Positions 8,146 through 16,241 of a stretch of 64,000 bases of DNA are shown piece after piece. This DNA is from Nitrosopumilus zosterae (lineage in GTDB: Archaea > Thermoproteota > Nitrososphaeria > Nitrososphaerales > Nitrosopumilaceae). Below the pieces are notes generated by a model. That model was not told the DNA's origin, made no database searches, and worked only from the letters and a program-made list of their open reading frames with translations. The stretch is from positions 310,001 through 374,000 of the forward strand of contig NZ_AP026695.1 in the NCBI RefSeq assembly GCF_025998175.1. Reading direction: 5' to 3'. Every line of letters begins with the position of its first letter. Position 1 is the first letter of the stretch. Position numbers and translations under genes: made by a program.

Positions 8146-10239
8146 TCAAGCTTTGGCTTTTTGAAATTTACTTGGGTCTGGCTTGGTTGCAATATTTTGA
8201 TATTGTCTTATTCTTTCAGCAATTAGCCTGTATAATGATCTGAATTGATCCTTTGTTTTATCTGTGAGAAAATTGGTGTCCTCAAGAGCAATTTTTTCAC
8301 AAATATATCTGGTAATTTCTTCATTGTCAAATTTTCCCCAGTCATCTTCTCTATGATCTTGCCATATCTTTTTCAATTTTTCTAACACTCCTTTTCCTTC
8401 TTTGGCTACTACTTCTTCAGGTGTGAGATTTGAAAATCCTTCACGCCTTAACTTTATTTCATAAGTCTGATTTACTGGATGTAGATAGTCCTCAAGTGCG
8501 ATATAGTCTTCGATGGATTCTAGTTTCTTTCCTTCCTTTTCAAAGAATATGGTTTGAATCGATGAAAACTCGTTTGAAACTAACTGGGCAGAAATTTGCT
8601 TTGATTCTTCAGAATTATCCAACAATACAAATGTTCTATAGCCATGATTTCGATAAAAAATCGCTAATGGTAACACTGAATTTTTGTTATATGCTGCCAC
8701 AACATTCAGAGGATTCATTGATATGTTTGGATCCTGCAAAAATTTATCGAATGCATTAAGATACATTGCATCGGACATTGTCTCTACAATAATTATTGGT
8801 CTTGAATTTGTACCGATTTCTCTGTCTACAATAGATTCTACCTGACCTCTTGATAGTCCGTACAAAATTGGTGTTAATGTTTTGTCATCTGCATTCCAAT
8901 AATCATAAAAGATTCTGCTAAGGTGTTTTCTTCTGTCTAATTCTACAACAAGCAAGTTTCCTGGAGTATAATCAAATATCATAAATGGTGAATGTGTTGC
9001 ATACAAAACTTGATTTGAACCTGCTAAATTTTTCAGCAAATCTGAGATTCCCATTTGTTGGGTAGGATGAAGATTTCTTGCAGGTTCGTCTAAAAGTAGT
9101 AATGCTTCTTTTAGTTCTGCTCTTTGTGTTTCGGCAGCAAAGTTTACAATAAAAGAAAATGTCCATTTGAATCCCTCTGCTCTTCTATTTAGCAATCCTG
9201 TGTTTGTTATGGTTCCATCTTTGTGAACATCTGAAATAACCACACTCATAATATTTCCTGGATTGTATCTCAAATCTACATGGATGGGATCTCCTTTCCA
9301 TGCTGGATTCAGTTTGCTAGTTAATCTGTTGCTTGCAGCATTTAGAAGTTTGATGCATTTTGAAGGGCTCTCTTTTACTTCATCTAGTTCTTTCATGTCT
9401 AGTTCTGCAAGATAAAACAGATTTCTTACTGTCTCTGCCTTGTCAAACTCTTCTATGTATTCGATAGAGTCTGCCCTTTCCCCTCTTTCTTCTCTTAGAA
9501 ATTCATTAAGGTTGATGTTGCCGTAGATTTTTTTGTAATCCGAAAAATAGACAAATCTTGGATGTAAATCAGATGCAATGAAATTCTCTAGGGCTGTTTT
9601 TATGCTTTCACCGCTTAGTAAATTTGAAAATTGGTTTTCAGGATTCTCGTAGATTTTTTCCCATTCTTCGATAACTTTTGGCTCCTGAATTGCAATAACG
9701 TGGAATTGATTGCTAAATTCTGCCATGCCGCTATCAAAAACTTCTTGATTCTTTGGAACCTGTCCTTCAAAGAATTTTGTATTGATTTGTATTCTGAGAT
9801 GGTTTGGAATAGTGTCCAAAAATCCTAGAATCTGCCTTGTGAAATTTTCCCATGAATTAATTCCTTGACTTTCGTCTTCACTAAGTTCTATGTCTGCAAA
9901 TTCGTATTGCACTTTTGGCCTTCTATTTGTTCTAATTAATTTAATTTTTTTAATTTCTGGTAAACTTGGAAATTTTTCTTTTACCAAGTCTCTTTCATGT
10001 TGATTAAGATCAAATTCTCCTTCTGCCAATCTAATCTCTTCTTTGAGCTCCTCATTCATTTCATCACAAAGATCTAATTCTGAAACCTGTTCATCTCTAT
10101 TCAACAAAGTCAATGCCTGAAGTATTGTTGTTTTTCCACTTTCATTTCTTCCAACAAAGGCAGCTAAATCCCCCACTGTTATCTCTCCGGAGTCATGAAT
10201 ACATCGATATGCTCTTACTCTGAACTTTCTAAGTCGCAT
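8146..10239 (-). CDS. OLD-family ATP-dependent nuclease (AAA ATPase plus Toprim-like)
   Basis: A 697-residue SMC/RecF-like ATPase. Walker A is 'GRNESGKTT' at residues ~30-38, and the signature and Walker B region 'LLLDEPARNLHP' at ~380 is followed by 'ATHSPFM', the switch His. After that comes a Toprim-like segment, 'IIIVETMSDAMYL' (~485), with the acidic loop 'FVLLDNSEES', where the usual DxD reads D-N-S. This is the OLD (overcoming lysogenisation defect) architecture: DNA end processing or phage defence. It stands alone with no Gabija GajB-type helicase beside it, so a class 1 OLD is likely. Confidence 0.82.
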   Translation of the reverse strand: MRLRKFRVRAYRCIHDSGEITVGDLAAFVGRNESGKTTILQALTLLNRDEQVSELDLCDEMNEELKEEIRLAEGEFDLNQHERDLVKEKFPSLPEIKKIKLIRTNRRPKVQYEFADIELSEDESQGINSWENFTRQILGFLDTIPNHLRIQINTKFFEGQVPKNQEVFDSGMAEFSNQFHVIAIQEPKVIEEWEKIYENPENQFSNLLSGESIKTALENFIASDLHPRFVYFSDYKKIYGNINLNEFLREERGERADSIEYIEEFDKAETVRNLFYLAELDMKELDEVKESPSKCIKLLNAASNRLTSKLNPAWKGDPIHVDLRYNPGNIMSVVISDVHKDGTITNTGLLNRRAEGFKWTFSFIVNFAAETQRAELKEALLLLDEPARNLHPTQQMGISDLLKNLAGSNQVLYATHSPFMIFDYTPGNLLVVELDRRKHLSRIFYDYWNADDKTLTPILYGLSRGQVESIVDREIGTNSRPIIIVETMSDAMYLNAFDKFLQDPNISMNPLNVVAAYNKNSVLPLAIFYRNHGYRTFVLLDNSEESKQISAQLVSNEFSSIQTIFFEKEGKKLESIEDYIALEDYLHPVNQTYEIKLRREGFSNLTPEEVVAKEGKGVLEKLKKIWQDHREDDWGKFDNEEITRYICEKIALEDTNFLTDKTKDQFRSLYRLIAERIRQYQNIATKPDPSKFQKAKA

Positions 10240-10342
10240 CTAGCGATATTTAGTCGCCTTCGATTTAACTCATTCGTCAAATTGATCTGAATTTTCATTT
10301 TTTGCTAAATAGATATAAGGGAATTACAGGTGGTAAAACAAA

Positions 10343-10801
10343 ATGGTATCTAAAAAAATTTTTATTGTATTTGTTTTGCCTGTAATTTTTTCAATAGTTT
10401 TCGGCTCTGCTGTAATGAGTGATATTTTACAAAAACCTGATAGAGAATTACACCTATTGCCAATGTCTACTGGAGGACTCTCAATTCAAAACTCGTCAAT
10501 TGAAATTATTGGTCTTTCCAAGCAATATTCAACCTCAGAACCTGTAGAAATTCAAATTAAAGTTCGAGATTCTTCTTTTGACTGTGGCGATCTATATGTT
10601 ACAATTTATTCATCCACAAACGATGTCGTAACACAGGGTGGATACTTTGAACAATGCTTTGAAAAAGGAAGCAATATGATTCCCACTGATGATGAATTTT
10701 CCAAATCTATTGAGACTCCAGGCTCGTATGAGATAGTAGCAGAAATGGTTTCAAAACAGCTAAAGAGTGCTTCTGCAAGGGGATCATTTACTGTTAAATA
10801 G
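10343..10801 (+). CDS. secreted or membrane-anchored beta-domain protein
   Basis: A 152-residue protein with an N-terminal hydrophobic signal or anchor (residues 5-27). It is followed by one Ig-like beta domain: 'EIIGLSKQYSTSEPVEIQIKV', a Cys pair (C81 and C105 by count) that could form a disulfide, and an end 'GSYEIVAEMVSK..GSFTVK' typical of thaumarchaeal exported beta-sandwich proteins. ATG start; monocistronic. Function unknown. Confidence 0.7.
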   Translation: MVSKKIFIVFVLPVIFSIVFGSAVMSDILQKPDRELHLLPMSTGGLSIQNSSIEIIGLSKQYSTSEPVEIQIKVRDSSFDCGDLYVTIYSSTNDVVTQGGYFEQCFEKGSNMIPTDDEFSKSIETPGSYEIVAEMVSKQLKSASARGSFTVK

Positions 10802-10857
10802 GCCATGAATTTTTCTATGATAATTAGTAACTTGAATTTAAAAAATAAGGTGATTTA

Positions 10858-11628
10858 ATGGCAAAGAAAAAAGATACGCTCTCAGCAGAAGCAGAAAAAA
10901 TAAAGGCCGAACTAGATGCATTAAAAAAGAAACAGAAAGTTCTAGACTCTTCACCATCTAAGAAAAAAACAGAACCAAAACCACCAAAGAAAAAAGCTGA
11001 AGCAAAGACTAAGAAAAAAACAGAACCAAAACCACCAAAGAAAAAAGCTGAAGCAAAGACTAAGAAAAAAACAGAACCAAAACCACCAAAGAAAAAAGCT
11101 GAAGCAAAGACTAAGAAAAAAACAGAACCAAAACCACTAAAAGAAAAAAAATTAACTAAAAAAGAATTAGAAGAAGCTAAAAAAGAAGCAGAAAAAACAT
11201 TAGAAGAGGAATTAGAAGAACAACTTTCAGATGAGGAAATTGAAAACTTCCAAATTGAAAAAGTTGACATGGAAAGACTCACAAACAAAGTATGTGATAT
11301 TTTAGCAGAACGCGAATCCGATGGGATGTTTCAGAGTGAGTTGTGGAAAAAACTCAAACTTACAAGTCGTGACGGTTCTCGTTTAGCATTAAAACTTGAA
11401 CGAATGGGGACAATCACTAGAGAGAAACTTTTGGAGAAAGGACGCTGGACTTACAAATTAATTTTAAAGAAAACTCCAATCAGTACTCAATCAATTGAAA
11501 ATGCACCTTGTTTAGTTTGTCCTGTTGAGCAAAAATGCTCACTTGAGGGTGAAATCAGTCCTCGAAACTGTCAGTTCATTGAAGATTGGGTTATTGCTGA
11601 TATGAAAAAACCGGCGAAGACTAAATGA
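10858..11628 (+). CDS. TFE-beta-like (RPC34/39-type) transcription factor with lysine/proline repeat tail
   Basis: A 256-residue protein in two parts. Residues ~1-125 are low-complexity Lys/Pro/Glu/Ala with a 17-residue unit repeated three times and part of a fourth. Residues ~140-205 form a winged helix ('VCDILAERESDGMFQSELW', then 'SRLALKLERMGTI'), and residues ~218-245 carry four cysteines in the spacing C-x2-C-x5-C-x10-C, the cluster-binding pattern of archaeal TFE-beta and the Pol III subunit RPC39. TFE-beta pairs with TFE-alpha and helps open promoters. Its stop overlaps the rlmE start (ATGA). The family call rests on pattern recognition. Confidence 0.68.
   Translation: MAKKKDTLSAEAEKIKAELDALKKKQKVLDSSPSKKKTEPKPPKKKAEAKTKKKTEPKPPKKKAEAKTKKKTEPKPPKKKAEAKTKKKTEPKPLKEKKLTKKELEEAKKEAEKTLEEELEEQLSDEEIENFQIEKVDMERLTNKVCDILAERESDGMFQSELWKKLKLTSRDGSRLALKLERMGTITREKLLEKGRWTYKLILKKTPISTQSIENAPCLVCPVEQKCSLEGEISPRNCQFIEDWVIADMKKPAKTK
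10960..11136 (+). repeat. 51-bp tandem repeat (3 full copies plus a partial) inside the TFE-beta-like gene
   Basis: Units start at 10960, 11011 and 11062, with a truncated fourth at 11113. Each encodes 17 residues of the type KKKTEPKPPKKKAEAKT. The copies are almost identical at the DNA level, which points to recent expansion by slippage or recombination, so copy number probably varies between strains. Confidence 0.9.
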
Positions 11629-12218
11629 AATTAATTGATGCACGTAAGGATCATTTCCGAAGATTAGCTCATGAACAAGGTTTTCGAAGTAGAGCCGCAT
11701 TCAAACTACAAGAATTGAATAAATCTTATCGCATTATTGGTCCTGGATTTTACGTGTTGGATCTTGGTTGCGCTCCTGGTGGATGGACTCAGATGGCTGT
11801 GAAATTAGCAGGAAATCAGGGTAAAGTGATGGGTGTTGATTTATCATACGTTGAAGAGATTCCTGGCGCTCATATTATTAGAGAAAATATTGAAGATGAA
11901 CATGTCGTTGATGAAGTGATGACTTATTTTGGCCGTAAGGTTAACGCAGTGATCTGTGATCTTTCCCCTCAGGTTAGCGGCAATTGGTCCGTTGATCATG
12001 CTAAACAAATTTCTTTAAATTATGATTGCACCAAAATAATGGACAAAGTTTTAGCAAACAAAGGTAATGCTGTTTTCAAAGTTTTTGATGGTGAATATTC
12101 AATGGAATTCAGAGACTATGTAAAGAAAAAATTTGCTCGAATAAATCTTACAAAACCCAGCGCCAGTAGAAAACAAAGTAGTGAACTATACCTTGTTTGT
12201 TTAGGATTCATTGGATAG
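11625..12218 (+). CDS. rlmE: 23S rRNA (uridine-2'-O)-methyltransferase RlmE/FtsJ family
   Basis: A 197-residue class I SAM methyltransferase. It shows the FtsJ order: 'RSRAAFKLQEL' (catalytic Lys), SAM motif 'VLDLGCAPGGWTQ', 'CDLSPQVSGNW' (catalytic Asp), 'AVFKVFDGEY' (Lys) and 'SSELYLVC' (Glu), completing the K-D-K-E tetrad. In archaea this family 2'-O-methylates 23S rRNA or tRNA. It overlaps the preceding TFE-beta-like gene by 4 bases and is convergent with trm1, overlapping its end by 11 bases. Confidence 0.92.
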   Translation: MKLIDARKDHFRRLAHEQGFRSRAAFKLQELNKSYRIIGPGFYVLDLGCAPGGWTQMAVKLAGNQGKVMGVDLSYVEEIPGAHIIRENIEDEHVVDEVMTYFGRKVNAVICDLSPQVSGNWSVDHAKQISLNYDCTKIMDKVLANKGNAVFKVFDGEYSMEFRDYVKKKFARINLTKPSASRKQSSELYLVCLGFIG

Positions 12219-13356
12219 TCTGAAATATTTTAATAACCTCATTAATGTTTGCGTTTGTTCTGAATCCGGTTGGACTAAACGATGTGACACTAGCTACAAA
12301 ATCATTTTTTTGTAAATTTAATATTGCAGATTCCAGCTTTGGTGGAGAACCTTTCATTTTTGATGCAATCTCGTCAAGTGTAAAATACGTTGCAGGCATT
12401 TCTGATTCGGCAAGACACTTTACAAGAGTTTTTTCACAAATCTTGTCTACTTCTAAATTTGGAATTTCTAATAACATCTTTTGAATAAATTCTTTGTCGA
12501 AAATTTTTCCAATCCATAGTGGTCCTGCAATACTAGTTTTTTGTTTACATAAATTGCATTCCTGTTCTTGTTCTAGTGATATTTTTCTGTGTCCGCAATT
12601 TTTACAATGTAAAATATATCCCAAGTTTTCTTCCTGATCTGGTCTGTTTAAAACTTTAACATAAGTTCTATAGTAATGCATTTCACTTTCAACAAATAAT
12701 GGACTGATTTCTACCCCTAACCTTGCAGCCACTGCTCTGAGACAACCTAAAACTAATCTGATTGCTATCTCATTTCCGTATTCTGTTCTTACTGGAACTC
12801 CGCCGTATTTCCTCTTACAAGCACCCTGAAACAACCCATTTAGAACTTGAAGATCTGTTGCCGCTGTGGACAAAATTCCCCCATGCATGGTTGCTCTAAT
12901 GCCACAGTCAAAATATGCTGCAGGTGAACCAAACGGATCTATGTCTACAATTGAGCCTCTTAGACCCTTTTTTGAATATTTACTCAAAAACCTACATACT
13001 TCTTTTTCAGAAAATTCGATATTTTTTAAATTATTTAGATTGGCAGAGTGTTCAGCCAGTTTTAATGCAGATGGATTTAGATCATTTATTACTATTTTTT
13101 CTATTTTTAACTCGCTTCCAACTCTTAATCCTCTAGCGCCAATTCCTGATAGTCCTTCCAAGAAAATTTTTGGCCCTTGAACATTTTTTAGGAACGCAGA
13201 ATATGCAATTATTGAAAAGTCTCTGTTCAGTTTTGCTTTTGGGTTAAAGAATGCAGGTTTTTTTGGAGGAACTTTTTCCGTTATTGACTTTTTTGGCACC
13301 AACAATTTTGTTTTACCTTCAATGATTTCTTGAAAAGATTCGTCTGAAATTTCCAA
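12208..13356 (-). CDS. trm1: tRNA (guanine26-N2)-dimethyltransferase
   Basis: A 382-residue Trm1. The motif 'GLSGIGARGLRVGSEL' binds SAM, 'VDIDPFGSPAAYFDCGIRA' holds the catalytic acidic-Pro-Phe motif, and 'LHCKNCGHRK..CNLCKQKT' is the zinc knuckle region seen in archaeal Trm1. It makes m2G and m2,2G at position 26 of tRNA. Normal length for archaeal members. ATG start at 13356, divergent from rnhB with about 60 bases between them. Confidence 0.93.
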   Translation of the reverse strand: MEISDESFQEIIEGKTKLLVPKKSITEKVPPKKPAFFNPKAKLNRDFSIIAYSAFLKNVQGPKIFLEGLSGIGARGLRVGSELKIEKIVINDLNPSALKLAEHSANLNNLKNIEFSEKEVCRFLSKYSKKGLRGSIVDIDPFGSPAAYFDCGIRATMHGGILSTAATDLQVLNGLFQGACKRKYGGVPVRTEYGNEIAIRLVLGCLRAVAARLGVEISPLFVESEMHYYRTYVKVLNRPDQEENLGYILHCKNCGHRKISLEQEQECNLCKQKTSIAGPLWIGKIFDKEFIQKMLLEIPNLEVDKICEKTLVKCLAESEMPATYFTLDEIASKMKGSPPKLESAILNLQKNDFVASVTSFSPTGFRTNANINEVIKIFQTIQ

Positions 13357-13417
13357 TTGTCTTTCAATTTTTTTTAAACTTATAACGGTTTAATACTTGT
13401 GTTTTACGACAAAACTC

Positions 13418-14038
13418 ATGCAAATTTGTGGAGTTGATGATGCTGGACGTGGTTCTATGCTAGGTCCACTTGTGATAGCTGGAATCTCATTAGATAAAAA
13501 AAATTTGCAAAAACTATCTTCTTTAGGAGTAAAAGATTCAAAAAAACTTTCGCCAAAACTTCGAGAGCAATTTTATAAAAAAATTATTGATATTGCAGAT
13601 GATTATTACATTGTAAAAATTTCTCCTAGATTAATTGATGCCAGTGTGAAAAAACATTGTTTGAATGGTTTGGAGGCAAAATATATGGCAAAAGTAGTTT
13701 CAAAATTAAATGCTGATATATCTTATGTTGATTCATGCGATGTAAATCCTGCTCGATTTGGAAAAGAAATTTCTAAGCAATCTGATAATCGTAAAGTAAA
13801 GTCATATCATCATGCTGACAGTAGATTTGTCATAGTATCTGCAGCATCTATTCTTGCCAAAGTTACTCGAGATAAGGCAATTGCAAAATTAAGACAAAAT
13901 CATGATTTGGGTAGTGGGTATCCATCTGATACTGTAACTGTAAAATTTGTGACTAAATATCATGTAACATATAGTGTTCTGCCTAATTTTGTGCGTAAAA
14001 GTTGGAAACCTGTTCAGAAAATAGTTGGAAATAATTAA
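13418..14038 (+). CDS. rnhB: ribonuclease HII
   Basis: A 206-residue RNase HII that cuts RNA in RNA-DNA hybrids. The N-terminal motif is 'CGVDDAGRGSMLGP', where the usual D-E-A-G-R-G reads D-D, a conservative change of the second metal ligand. The other acidic residues lie in 'YVDSCDV' and 'HHADSRFVIVSAASILAKV'. I chose ATG 13418, directly before the conserved first strand; a TTG at 13397 would add seven residues. Its end overlaps the end of convergent flpA by 4 bases. Confidence 0.92.
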   Translation: MQICGVDDAGRGSMLGPLVIAGISLDKKNLQKLSSLGVKDSKKLSPKLREQFYKKIIDIADDYYIVKISPRLIDASVKKHCLNGLEAKYMAKVVSKLNADISYVDSCDVNPARFGKEISKQSDNRKVKSYHHADSRFVIVSAASILAKVTRDKAIAKLRQNHDLGSGYPSDTVTVKFVTKYHVTYSVLPNFVRKSWKPVQKIVGNN

Positions 14039-14745
14039 TTTTTATATTTTGCAATTACCATTGCATGATCCTTATCATATGGATGTAAATCTATAGATTG
14101 TAAAATATCAAAATTTGCTTTTAGTTTTTCTGTTTCCTCCTCAACAATTCTTCTTGGTGATTTTGTAACATCTATACTTCGTGTTTTAATTACCAAAAAG
14201 AAATATCCGCCATTTTTTAGATACATTTCACAATTATCTAATGCTATTTGTGTCTGGTCGGGCTGGGCAATGTCTACATATACTATATCGACTTTTCCAA
14301 ATACTGAAAAGTATTCTTTTGGTTTTCTTGCATCCTGCAAAATTGGCATGATGTTTGATCTGTATGATGCCACTCTATCTAAGAAATCTCTTGCAACTCT
14401 ACTTGCATGTTCAACTGCAAACACCATTCCACTTGGGCCCACAATATCTGAAATATGACTAACAGTTGTTCCAGTAGATGCCCCTAAATACAGAACTTTA
14501 CTTTTATTTTCAAAAGGAAAATATTCTAATTCATTCATTATGGCTGCTGCTAATTTACTTCTAAATGCATCCCATAACCTATATTCAATTCCTTTTTTGA
14601 TAATTAATTTTTCTTTATAGACTTGGTTTCCTGGAACCAAATTTTCAGTAGCTAGTTTTCTTTCGCCTTCTGATTTTATCCAAAAAAATGATTGATTATC
14701 TTCTTCCAAACTTTTTTCTCTTTTTATTTGAATCTGTTCTTTCAT
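14035..14745 (-). CDS. flpA: fibrillarin-like rRNA/tRNA 2'-O-methyltransferase
   Basis: A 236-residue archaeal fibrillarin, the catalytic subunit of C/D-box guide RNPs. It contains 'VLYLGASTGTTVSHISDIVG' (SAM site), 'VEHASRVARDFLD' and 'VDIVYVDIAQPDQT'. Guide RNAs direct it, through Nop5 and L7Ae, to 2'-O-methylate rRNA. Its start lies inside the 3' end of nop5 (50-base overlap in another frame), so the two are co-expressed, the usual archaeal arrangement. No eukaryote-like GAR domain is present in it; the Arg/Gly-rich tail is on Nop5 instead. Confidence 0.94.
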   Translation of the reverse strand: MKEQIQIKREKSLEEDNQSFFWIKSEGERKLATENLVPGNQVYKEKLIIKKGIEYRLWDAFRSKLAAAIMNELEYFPFENKSKVLYLGASTGTTVSHISDIVGPSGMVFAVEHASRVARDFLDRVASYRSNIMPILQDARKPKEYFSVFGKVDIVYVDIAQPDQTQIALDNCEMYLKNGGYFFLVIKTRSIDVTKSPRRIVEEETEKLKANFDILQSIDLHPYDKDHAMVIAKYKN

Positions 14746-16156
14746 AATTTATTCTACCACCTTCTCTTCTTCTATCGCCACCTTCTCTTCTTCTATCGCC
14801 ACCTTCTCTTCTTCTATCGCCACCTTCTCTTCTTCTATCGCCACCTTCTCTTCTTCTATCACCACCTTCTCTTCTTCTATCGCCACCTTCTCTTCTTCTA
14901 TCACCACCTTCTCTTCTTCTATCACCACCTTCTCTTCTTCTATCACCACCTTCTCTTCTTCTATCACCACCTTCTCTTCTTCTATCACCAAAGCTTCCAC
15001 CGTCACGTCTAAATGATTGAGGTTTTCTGATGTCTTTCTCGGTTGGATTTTCGTATTTTTTGCCTATTTCATCTACTCTAATGTTGAGTTTTTCAAGCAA
15101 AGTCTGATTTAGACCTTCACCATAAACATCAACTCTGGCAGCAATGACTGCTTTTGCAGCAACTGCTCTTGCAATCTTTCCTCTTTGCCATCTAGGAGCA
15201 GCATGAACCATGGCATGTTGGAACAGTAGTCCGTGTTTTGGTGGTTGTGAACCTGTCTTTAATGATCTAAACAATGCTTTCTCAGCTCCTAGAACTTGTA
15301 TTGTACTGGCAGGAAGCGATGCTAATCTTTTGAGACTTCCTGCTCTTCCTAAAATTCTGGCACCAACTGCACTTCCAAGAATTGCTGAAAGGTTTGGTGC
15401 AATTTCTTGCATTGCAGTTTCAACATGCTCTTCAAGTTTTTTACGTAACTCGTGGAAATCTAAGATTTGTTTTGCTATTGATTGCACTATAGCTAAATTA
15501 ACGTCTGAGATATCTCCTCCTCTGCTTTTAGATGAAATTAAAGATAGCATTTCTACTTTTGATTCTGGAAAACCTGCGTCCTCAAAAACTTGCTTTGTTA
15601 ATGATTCTCGTTTTCCAGCAAGAACGATTTGTGCATATCCATTAATACTATCAATAATGTTATCCAATTCTGGGAAATGCAATCCATACCATTCTCTGAG
15701 CCTTGAACTTAGACCATTTGCAATTTTATCAATTTCATCTAATGAATTGATTGCTTGAATTATGTGAAGATCTGGGCTTTCTGATACTTCGGTAACTTTT
15801 GATGATGATAATCCTAAAGCAAATTCTCTTAGTTTACCTAACGTATCTTGCAAATTCGAAGCAAATCCTGAATCTACAATAATTTGAGGTTTTGTTGCTT
15901 GAATGTTGTTTAATTCTGATGCGTCCATCAAGTAACAGTCAATTGAAAATTTTTTTAAAATTGAAAGTAATGATTCATCACTAACAGAAACTCCTCTTTG
16001 AATAGAAGCAAGATAGTTGATTAATTCATTTAGTTTTGATTCCTTGTTTTTTACTAACAGATATTCTTTAACTGGGTTTGAGAATGGGAATGCTCTTTCA
16101 ATCTTTCCGTCATTGAAAACTGAGATTCCTAACTCTGTTAATATCACAGAATACAT
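14696..16156 (-). CDS. C/D-box RNP core protein Nop5 (Nop56/58) with repeat tail
   Basis: A 486-residue Nop5. Residues ~1-390 include an N-terminal fibrillarin-binding domain, a coiled coil and the NOP domain ('LSAILGSAVGARILGRAGSLKRLASLPASTIQVLGAEKA' region, ~residues 255-293, and 'PKHGLLFQHAMVHAAPRWQRGKIAR' region). Residues ~397-473 are eleven copies of DRRREGG, then a basic end. Ordinary archaeal Nop5 is ~400 residues with a short Lys-rich tail, so the tail is an addition that resembles RGG-type RNA-binding segments. It is upstream of and overlaps flpA. Confidence 0.93.
   Translation of the reverse strand: MYSVILTELGISVFNDGKIERAFPFSNPVKEYLLVKNKESKLNELINYLASIQRGVSVSDESLLSILKKFSIDCYLMDASELNNIQATKPQIIVDSGFASNLQDTLGKLREFALGLSSSKVTEVSESPDLHIIQAINSLDEIDKIANGLSSRLREWYGLHFPELDNIIDSINGYAQIVLAGKRESLTKQVFEDAGFPESKVEMLSLISSKSRGGDISDVNLAIVQSIAKQILDFHELRKKLEEHVETAMQEIAPNLSAILGSAVGARILGRAGSLKRLASLPASTIQVLGAEKALFRSLKTGSQPPKHGLLFQHAMVHAAPRWQRGKIARAVAAKAVIAARVDVYGEGLNQTLLEKLNIRVDEIGKKYENPTEKDIRKPQSFRRDGGSFGDRRREGGDRRREGGDRRREGGDRRREGGDRRREGGDRRREGGDRRREGGDRRREGGDRRREGGDRRREGGDRRREGGRINYERTDSNKKRKKFGRR
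14757..14987 (-). repeat. 21-bp tandem repeat, 11 copies, coding for DRRREGG in Nop5
   Basis: Eleven head-to-tail 21-base units that differ only at one wobble site (G or A near each unit's end). The array is open in several frames on both strands, producing spurious ORFs (VIEEEKV and HLLFFYR repeats). The near-identity of copies points to recent expansion; variation in copy number is expected. Confidence 0.95.
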
Positions 16157-16241
16157 GACTAGTTGATTCTAAATCACCTTTAAAAAAGGTACCAGAATCG
16201 TAAATCAACTATTATATTCGAAACTAAGCTCATTATTCAAA

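Noticed and set aside
10824-11288. Reverse ORF rich in Phe/Gly/Ser over the TFE-beta-like gene
   Set aside because: Shadow of the Lys/Pro repeats; repetitive composition is imposed by the sense strand.
14757-14987. CRISPR-like array
   Set aside because: Units are contiguous 21-mers with no spacers and encode a protein tail; no cas genes present.
14692-15012. Forward-strand 106-aa ORF and reverse 85-aa ORF made of HLLFFYR or VIEEEKV repeats
   Set aside because: Other reading frames of the 21-bp array inside nop5; the array length being a multiple of three keeps several frames open.
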